From Rusavskia elegans (taxonomy: Eukaryota; Ascomycota; Lecanoromycetes; Teloschistales; Teloschistaceae): a stretch of DNA of 64,000 nt. A program made the position numbers and the translations under genes. Positions 63,196 to 64,000 of this stretch are shown here, piece by piece (position 1 is the stretch's first letter; each line of letters begins with the position of its first letter). A model generated the notes under the pieces. It made no database searches and had not been told where the DNA came from. It was given only the letters and a program-made list of their open reading frames with translations. The stretch is from positions 496,001 to 560,000 of the forward strand of contig SAUG01000048.1 in assembly GCA_011316305.1 (NCBI GenBank), read 5' to 3'.

Positions 63196-64000
63196 GGCGG
63201 CAGCCTAGACGTCTACTATAGTACTCTATTTTACTATTATATTACGTCCGTTTTTTAATAGTCTAAAACCTTTAAATATAATTTATAACTTTTTATATAA
63301 AATAGTTAATCGCTAATATATTATTATAGAATCGGAAAATATTTTTAAAATTTTTATACCTCCGGTTATAAACTAATATAAATAGTTTCGATTTCGTTTT
63401 CCTACTAGTATAGTTCGAAACCTTTCTAATAATAAAGTTCCCTAGATATAAATACCTACTTTCGGATATCCTACGCTATTAATAGTATAACCGATACCTA
63501 CTATTAAAATTTTCTCGAATAAATCGACGCTTCTTTTATCTCTCTAGTTATTTTTTAAACTATTATAATCCTCTAGTAGATTATTCCGCGAATTTAAAGA
63601 CTATAATAATAAAAAGCTATATTAAATATCGCTTTTATATATTATTAAATAAAAGGAAAATCTATATTTATTTCCGGTAGTTTTTATATATATATCGCCC
63701 GTTGTTCTTTTCTAGTCTCTATTAACTTTTTCGCGCGCGACTTCGAGGGCGCCGGAAGTATCCGGACCTTAGTTTCTAGAAATTAGGTCTACCGGTACCT
63801 CGGCTCTTTAGGTAGTTTCGTCGGTAAATAGTCTAACGTCTTTTAATATCTTTAATTTTATTTATAAATCTTTTTAGACTATCTTTTTAGTAGCGTATAG
63901 AGAGATTATTTTCTTTATATTATCTCTCCCGTCTATTATAGGATAAAAAGATAGTATAGACTAGGAATTCGCTATAAAGCTAGGTTATCTGCGTTATCGT

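Larger units (their letters stand above)
57740..64000. other. AT-rich RIP-degraded compartment (right)
   Basis: Composition changes sharply about 230 bases after the TSR3 stop and stays AT-rich to the window end. CpA and TpG are strongly depleted in most of it. Short repeats mark the edge: CGGATAACG occurs at about 57761 and 57971, and TTTTTTCGTATAATT at about 57852 is repeated inverted near 58000. No gene in 57740-60050 or after 63200. The 63.2-64.0 kb part is slightly richer in GC and may be a different element. Confidence 0.85.

Overview
The window comes from a filamentous ascomycete (Pezizomycotina). Genes are split by introns of about 48-160 bases with GT..AG ends and CTRAY-like branch sites. 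The products include fungal types: an NRPS-like reductase, a GGA adaptor and Tsr3. Normal-GC gene DNA alternates abruptly with very AT-rich, repeat-filled DNA that has almost no CpA or TpG, the footprint of repeat-induced point mutation (RIP).

Layout. 1-746: 3' end of a CYP52-like cytochrome P450. About 809-22480: a 21.7 kb RIP-degraded compartment with nested inverted-repeat elements, a 3.3 kb LTR element with two 397 bp LTRs, and at least four hAT-like MITEs, two of them with clear 8 bp target duplications. 22643-57509: a gene island. 57740-64000: a second RIP compartment with a 1.59 kb tandem duplication.

The gene island has three parts. (a) 22.6-35.4 kb holds a coiled-coil protein, a membrane-protein pseudogene, an FHA-like/kinase gene with a frame break, a poorly defined proline-rich gene and several decayed genes. 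(b) 36.1-48.1 kb looks like a small secondary-metabolite cluster: MFS exporter, O-methyltransferase, berberine-bridge-type FAD oxidase and an NRPS-like adenylation-thiolation-reductase enzyme. A two-domain secreted protein lies just beyond it. (c) 51.7-57.5 kb is conserved housekeeping: an APP1-type phosphatase, the GGA trans-Golgi adaptor and the rRNA-modifying enzyme Tsr3.

The likely product logic of the cluster is activation of a carboxylic acid, reductive release, oxidation, O-methylation and export. The NRPS-like gene is cut by one in-frame TAA inside its reductase domain, and the neighbouring secreted-protein gene by one in-frame TAA at codon 41. Both stops could come from a single C-to-T change of a CAA codon, the change RIP makes. 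The cluster may therefore be newly inactivated, possibly by mutation spreading from the flanking compartments. All gene models were assembled by eye from splice signals and reading frames; no database search was possible.
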